A program made the position numbers and the translations under genes. 64,000 nucleotides of DNA from Bacteroidales bacterium (GTDB lineage: Bacteria > Bacteroidota > Bacteroidia > Bacteroidales > P3): contig JAGCZH010000017.1 in the NCBI GenBank assembly GCA_017960475.1, positions 1 to 64,000 of the forward strand, in the 5' to 3' direction. Numbering within the stretch: position 1 is the first letter of the stretch; the number at the start of each line of letters is the position of its first letter. Shown piece after piece: positions 59,863 to 64,000 of this stretch. The notes below the pieces were generated by a model. That model saw only the letters and a program-made list of their open reading frames with translations, was not told the origin of the DNA and did no database searches.

Positions 59863-62637
59863 CTATCTAAACATAAGGTTGATTGACGACGAGATTCCGC
59901 CATTCTTTGTATTGCTGTTGCCGTAAGGCGAGACGGTGATGTTGTCGCTGTTGACGCCGCGAAGAATCAACTGTTTTTTTATCTCGTCGCCGCGAGACTG
60001 CGAGAGATTATAGCAAAATGTGTCATTATTGCCGTCGACATGCACGATTATTTCTAGTGAGAGGCTGGCATTGTTTTTTAAAAATTGAGCCAGGTTGTCG
60101 ATCTCTATCATAGAGACTGAAAGCAGGTTGGCGCGGTTGTTTTCGAAGACGATGCCATCATTATTCAGACTTTGTGAGTTTTTGGAGAGTTGAGTAAGCA
60201 TGTTGGGAGTGTATGCTTTGGGTGTAATGATGTGTTGGTTGCCCGGGGTGAAGGCTATGGCAGGGAGATATAGTCCTTCGCAGCGTGGGTAGATGATATA
60301 ATGTTTATCGCTGTAAAGAGATGTGCTCCATTCCTCTTGGCGTTTTATGCTTTGATTGTGATTGATGCTTCGTTGGTTTTCGAGCTCAACAATGTCGAAA
60401 ACTATGCCTATCTCGCCTGGAGAGACGGTGACTTTGGTCATTGAGCTGTTGAGTAGGTGATAGGCTGGCACATTGTAGCATCCGTAATGACCGCCGACAT
60501 CGCTACATAGGGTTAGTGTCGCATCGTCGTTGGATATTGTCAAAGAAATTTCATTCTTGCCGCTGTTGACCTCTTTGCCGTAATTGACAGGTTTGGCCCA
60601 ATGACTCCAGTCGGATGTGTTGTCTCTTGTTGTGTAGTAGATGTCGCCATAGCCCAGGCCACCGCGGCCGTCGGTGATGAAATAAAGGGTCTTTAGATCG
60701 TTGCTTACAACAGGGCTGCATTCCATGTATGGGCTGTTGACGTCGAAGCCTAGATTAATCGCCTTTTTGCCCCATCCTTTGTCGGTGCGAGGAATGAAAT
60801 ACAGGTCGGAGGCCAATGCTGTGTCGCCATGAAAATAGCTGCCAGAGGGTTGCAGGTTCTGTCCTCCCGGGCGATCGGAGGCTATCAGTATGCCGCTGCC
60901 GTCGGGGACCATGAAGGCGTCGTAGTCGCGGTAAGGACTGTTGACAGGATAGGGGAGGGTCTCGGTGACCGTCCAACCGCTGTCGCTGGCTTGTGCGACC
61001 ATGATGTCGCCATTGCGACCTAAAAGCATGTGGCTGTCGTTGTCGTAAAGACTGTATATTTCGATGCCGGAATTGTCGATATTTGTGAAATGAATGTCGC
61101 CGCTACTGCGCCATACGACATTTTTCTTGGTGACGGTTCGGTGGGCTGCCTGAATGTGGCTGATGCCGCCGACTATTCTATTGAAATAGATTAGTTTGCC
61201 ATTGGAATGCATTACGGGGTGCATAAAGTCGTAAGGGGGTCGTACCACGGTAGTGAGAGTCAGCTGTTTGTCGATGGGTTTCTCCAAAATTTGTCGCAAT
61301 TCGGCGACTTCCTCGACGCAGTTGTCTTCGAAGCTAAGAGTGAAAAACTCAAGGCGTTCCGGTACTTTATTCCATTGCTTGGAGGCTATGATTCCCTGAA
61401 GGGTGCGTTGCAGGGCGACAAATGACTCTTTTTTGCCTGTGAGGTGGTATATTTTTGATGCCCATTGTTTGAATTCTTTTTCATCGAAAGGCATCATGAT
61501 GTTGATGGAGTCGAATTTCTCTGCTGCTTTGAGTGCGTCGTCCACGGCCATTTTGTATGGGAAGTCGGGATTTAGCTTGCTGAATTGCTCGACAGGTGCT
61601 TTGTTACCCTCTTCAGTGTGCCAGTTGAAATATTTGAGGTAGATGTCGTTGTAGCTGACATCCAATTTGAATTCGTCGAGGTATATGGAGACGGCTTCCA
61701 TATCGCGGCGTTCGGTGATAAGCTTTTTCAGTTTTTCTATGGCTTGTTCAGCCAAAGGACTCTCAGGGTTGTCGTTGGCGAAGTCGGCAAGTTGTCGTGG
61801 CGATGTGAGCTCATTGAATTCCTGTTGCAGCAAACCGTCAATCAATTCCTGAACTTTAGCATGTTGGTCGCTGCCGGGATAGCGTGATAGGAAGTCGCGG
61901 TATCCTTTAGGCGATGGATTCTCCATCAGTTTTTTGTATGCTATGGCACTTTTGCGGTTTGTGGCCACGTGACGTACTTGGTTGACATCGAGATGGCCAG
62001 CCAACAGGGAATCGACCTGGCTTTCACGGGTGGCATGAGCTATGCGTTTCTCAGCCAGCAATGCCATGTTTTTGGCGGCATCCTCACCTTCAAGTGTTGT
62101 GGGATAACTGTTCAGAAAAGTGTGGTATGATTCGAGAGTGTTGGCTTGTTTGGCAGCGTAATATTTTGTCTGCATACGTTTGCTTTCAACCAGCTGGAGA
62201 GTGACAGGGTCGTTTTTGAAAGCCTGGGCGTAGTTGTCGAGTGTCGCGTCGGAAGGATAGCTCGTATTGTCAAGGTGTCGGCGCGCCTGGCTGGCGATAC
62301 GGTGCTTTGTCTGTCGTACCAGAACTATTGTTATCTTTTTCTTTATCAAACGGCTGGCCTCTTTGTATTTCTCTCTATCTTCCAAGACTTCGATATAGCG
62401 TGTCTCAGCCGCAGTGATATAATTCATGGCAGTGGGGTAGTCGAGCATGGGGTTGAGAGTGTCGGAATAGAAAAGCGCCATTTCCAACATTGTGGCCACA
62501 TTGGTGGGCTCCTTGAGATAGGATTTATACAATTTGTTGTATTGGTGAGTGTATTCTTCTTTGTCTTTGCTGTCGTTTTGTGCTGACAAGGCAAAAGTCA
62601 AGGACAAAAACACCAATAATAATGTATATCGTTTCAT
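59863..62637 (-). CDS. PD40/OmpA-domain outer-membrane-associated protein
   Basis: A 924-residue exported protein (signal peptide 1-19). The first half is helical with TPR-like stretches. Residues about 470-700 have beta-propeller PD40/WD40-like units (Tyr-Phe-Asn-Arg, Ile-Leu-Ile-Ala-Ser-Asp-Arg-Pro-Gly-Gly; Leu-Tyr-Phe-Ile-Thr-Asp-Gly-Arg-Gly-Gly). The last 110 residues are OmpA-like (Ser-Gln-Ser-Arg-Gly-Asp-Glu-Ile and a His-Val-Asp-Gly-Asn-Asn in place of the usual Gly-His-Thr-Asp). The architecture is like gliding/T9SS accessory proteins such as PorE. Probably ties outer-membrane parts to peptidoglycan. Confidence 0.8.
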   Translation of the reverse strand: MKRYTLLLVFLSLTFALSAQNDSKDKEEYTHQYNKLYKSYLKEPTNVATMLEMALFYSDTLNPMLDYPTAMNYITAAETRYIEVLEDREKYKEASRLIKKKITIVLVRQTKHRIASQARRHLDNTSYPSDATLDNYAQAFKNDPVTLQLVESKRMQTKYYAAKQANTLESYHTFLNSYPTTLEGEDAAKNMALLAEKRIAHATRESQVDSLLAGHLDVNQVRHVATNRKSAIAYKKLMENPSPKGYRDFLSRYPGSDQHAKVQELIDGLLQQEFNELTSPRQLADFANDNPESPLAEQAIEKLKKLITERRDMEAVSIYLDEFKLDVSYNDIYLKYFNWHTEEGNKAPVEQFSKLNPDFPYKMAVDDALKAAEKFDSINIMMPFDEKEFKQWASKIYHLTGKKESFVALQRTLQGIIASKQWNKVPERLEFFTLSFEDNCVEEVAELRQILEKPIDKQLTLTTVVRPPYDFMHPVMHSNGKLIYFNRIVGGISHIQAAHRTVTKKNVVWRSSGDIHFTNIDNSGIEIYSLYDNDSHMLLGRNGDIMVAQASDSGWTVTETLPYPVNSPYRDYDAFMVPDGSGILIASDRPGGQNLQPSGSYFHGDTALASDLYFIPRTDKGWGKKAINLGFDVNSPYMECSPVVSNDLKTLYFITDGRGGLGYGDIYYTTRDNTSDWSHWAKPVNYGKEVNSGKNEISLTISNDDATLTLCSDVGGHYGCYNVPAYHLLNSSMTKVTVSPGEIGIVFDIVELENQRSINHNQSIKRQEEWSTSLYSDKHYIIYPRCEGLYLPAIAFTPGNQHIITPKAYTPNMLTQLSKNSQSLNNDGIVFENNRANLLSVSMIEIDNLAQFLKNNASLSLEIIVHVDGNNDTFCYNLSQSRGDEIKKQLILRGVNSDNITVSPYGNSNTKNGGISSSINLMFR

Positions 62638-62720
62638 TGATAGGAGGTCGCTAGTGTTTCGTGTTCGTGGAATCGTCGTCGTTTGTGTTGAAAAACCACA
62701 TTATTGTCTTGCAAGAAATG

Positions 62721-63233
62721 TTATTTAGTCACTTTGATGGACTCTAGAATAGACTGGAACTCTTTGTCGAAATCATCAAAGCGGTCTAATGTGGTTTCTA
62801 ACCGAATCTCCAGCATTATGTTGCGGTCTTTGATGTAGACCATACGAAATTCATAGTCTTTACCATCACCGTCGTTGGTATAGGCTCCGAGATAACCTAG
62901 ACCGTCAAGGAAAGGATATTCCTGAAGGGCCTGGAATCCTTGAACCATGAAACGGCTATAAGCCATATCAAAGACTGTTCCTGTGTAGTTTTTGCGGACG
63001 TATATGCGCATGAAAGGAATAACAGTGTCGCCGGCATTGTCTACGACATAGTCTTTGGAATAGGAGTAGAGGTAGACATTGGTATTGTCGTTTATTTTGC
63101 TTGTCTCTAGATATTTCCATCCACCGTTTGGAAAAGCGAAACTAACTTTTGTTTCGGGGATTTTTATTTGAGCCGACGCCATTGTGCAGGCGGCAAGCAT
63201 AACGATGATGGCGAGATTTTTTATTGCTTTCAT
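62721..63233 (-). CDS. Small secreted protein, PsbP-like
   Basis: A 170-residue protein with a signal peptide (1-21, ending Ala-Ser-Ala-Gln). The mature part begins Val-Ser-Phe-Ala-Phe-Pro-Asn-Gly-Gly-Trp-Lys, followed by alternating strands and a final helix, Phe-Gln-Ser-Ile-Leu-Glu-Ser-Ile, as in PsbP/DUF1795-like periplasmic proteins. It lies between the glycosyltransferase (16 bases upstream) and the PD40/OmpA gene. Function unknown. Confidence 0.65.
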   Translation of the reverse strand: MKAIKNLAIIVMLAACTMASAQIKIPETKVSFAFPNGGWKYLETSKINDNTNVYLYSYSKDYVVDNAGDTVIPFMRIYVRKNYTGTVFDMAYSRFMVQGFQALQEYPFLDGLGYLGAYTNDGDGKDYEFRMVYIKDRNIMLEIRLETTLDRFDDFDKEFQSILESIKVTK

Positions 63234-63249
63234 TGTCGGAGTTTTTGTT

Positions 63250-64000
63250 TCAACTCACTATTAACGACTTTTCAATTATTTTATTGTAGAAGTCGACAAG
63301 TCGTAGGGAAAGTGTGTTGTTGTCGTATTCTTTCATGGCCAGACAATGCGCTTTATCGCCGATCTGTTCCATGAGGCCTGGTGTATTGACACAGCGATTT
63401 ATTTGATTGAGGAACTCTTCCGGTGTGTTGGCTATGAGAATATCCTCTCCGTCGGAGAATTTAATACCTTCCGCACCTATAGATGTGGATATTACCGGTT
63501 TGCCAACAGACATGGCCTCTATTATTTTTACCCTAATTCCACTGCCTGCCAGGAGAGGCACAATGTTGATCTGTTTGGAGGACATGAACTCGAAAGCGTC
63601 AGGTACTTCTCCTACTACATGGACACCCTCTTGTTTGAGAGAGAGTAGTGTCTCGGGCATTTTGCGTCCTGCGAGGTAGAGATTGACTTGTGGCAGCTTG
63701 CTGTGTATTAGAGGCCATACCTTGTCGAGAAACCAGTTTATGCCGTCGAGGTTGGGTTGCCAGTCCATGGCTGCGATATGGAAAAGGCTGTAGGGTTCCA
63801 CATTGGTGTTATTGGCGGGTTTGGGGTCAATGCCGAAGGGACGGACCATTATGGGACGGCGGCATCCTTCACGACGGAATATGTCGGCGTCGATATCAGT
63901 GACACACACAATGCCGTCAAAGTCATTGACATGCTCCAATTCGTAGGCTCGTAGCGTCAACGCCAGTTTTTTTATATACCAACGTTTTAGAGGGTTTGAG
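63250..64000 (-). CDS. GT4-like glycosyltransferase (5' end outside the window)
   Basis: The frame stays open to the window edge, so the gene is cut at its start; 250 codons are visible. The C-terminal GT-B domain is typical of family 4: Val-Arg-Pro-Phe-Gly-Ile-Asp, Leu-Tyr-Leu-Ala-Gly-Arg-Lys-Met, and Ile-Val-Pro-Leu-Leu-Ala-Gly-Ser-Gly-Ile-Arg-Val-Lys-Ile-Ile-Glu-Ala-Met-Ser, the donor-binding EX7E-like region, followed by Gly-Lys-Pro-Val-Ile-Ser-Thr. It probably adds a sugar in envelope polysaccharide synthesis. Confidence 0.88.
   Translation of the reverse strand, partial: SNPLKRWYIKKLALTLRAYELEHVNDFDGIVCVTDIDADIFRREGCRRPIMVRPFGIDPKPANNTNVEPYSLFHIAAMDWQPNLDGINWFLDKVWPLIHSKLPQVNLYLAGRKMPETLLSLKQEGVHVVGEVPDAFEFMSSKQINIVPLLAGSGIRVKIIEAMSVGKPVISTSIGAEGIKFSDGEDILIANTPEEFLNQINRCVNTPGLMEQIGDKAHCLAMKEYDNNTLSLRLVDFYNKIIEKSLIVS

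Noticed and set aside
59790-59872. Inverted repeat near the end of the PD40/OmpA gene considered as a terminator
   Set aside because: The stem is short, imperfect and closes a very large loop that overlaps the stop region; not convincing enough to list as a feature.

Overview
The window looks like the chromosome of an uncultured or little-studied Bacteroidales bacterium. Three things point there. Several secreted proteins end in type IX secretion (T9SS) sorting domains. Promoters match the Bacteroidetes sigma-ABfr pattern (TTTG, about 19 bases, TAnnTTTG), and there is little Shine-Dalgarno signal before start codons. The gene stock includes a one-domain ExbB-ExbD-TonB set, a SusC-like TonB-dependent receptor, a C10 peptidase and a PD40/OmpA protein.

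Layout. 1-7359 (+ strand): the end of a T9SS cargo protein, a tRNA-Ser(GGA), pyrB-pyrI plus a small membrane protein, an exbB-exbD-tonB operon, and an ECF sigma/anti-sigma operon that also encodes a Spy-like protein and a lamin-tail-domain protein. 7360-8194: an 835-base AT-rich gap with a promoter motif and two large RNA-folding elements. 8195-39823 (+ strand): one long cluster, visibly richer in A+T than both flanks, encoding a subtype-iii (Bacteroidetes-type) type VI secretion system. Recognised parts are TssH, TssB, TssC, two Hcp/TssD, VgrG/TssI, a PAAR-like DUF4280 protein, TssG, TssK, TssE and TssF, with a TssQ-like lipoprotein and an NlpC/P60 hydrolase. 40077-64000 (mostly - strand): C10 peptidase, KamC/KamB-like reactivase genes divergent from a phosphotransbutyrylase gene, a PAS protein, a TonB-dependent receptor, then aroK, an M23 peptidase, recN, sufS, a 53-residue membrane peptide, dedA, a TPR protein, aroQ, gdhA, an alpha/beta hydrolase, a PD40/OmpA protein, a PsbP-like secreted protein and a glycosyltransferase cut by the window edge.

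The main discovery candidate is inside the T6SS cluster. Between the spike/effector genes and the baseplate genes lies what reads as a complete eukaryote-like ubiquitin-type conjugation pathway: a 101-residue beta-grasp protein ending in Pro-Gly-Ala-Lys, an E2/UBC-fold protein with HPN motif and catalytic Cys, an E1 with adenylation domain, candidate catalytic Cys and a C-terminal ubiquitin-fold-like domain, a JAB/JAMM peptidase with a perfect metal-binding motif, and a RING-H2-like finger. The last two are not soluble: the JAMM domain sits on a single-pass membrane protein, and the RING sits in a protein with a periplasmic VWA domain, about seven membrane helices and a cytoplasmic FHA-like domain. 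The usual subtype-iii membrane-complex genes (tssN, tssO, tssP, tssR) are not recognisable, and these membrane proteins occupy their place. The E1 stop codon overlaps the tssG start by four bases. My working hypothesis is a T6SS whose membrane complex carries, and may be controlled by, a ubiquitin-like modification cycle. Everything was read by eye; no database search was run.
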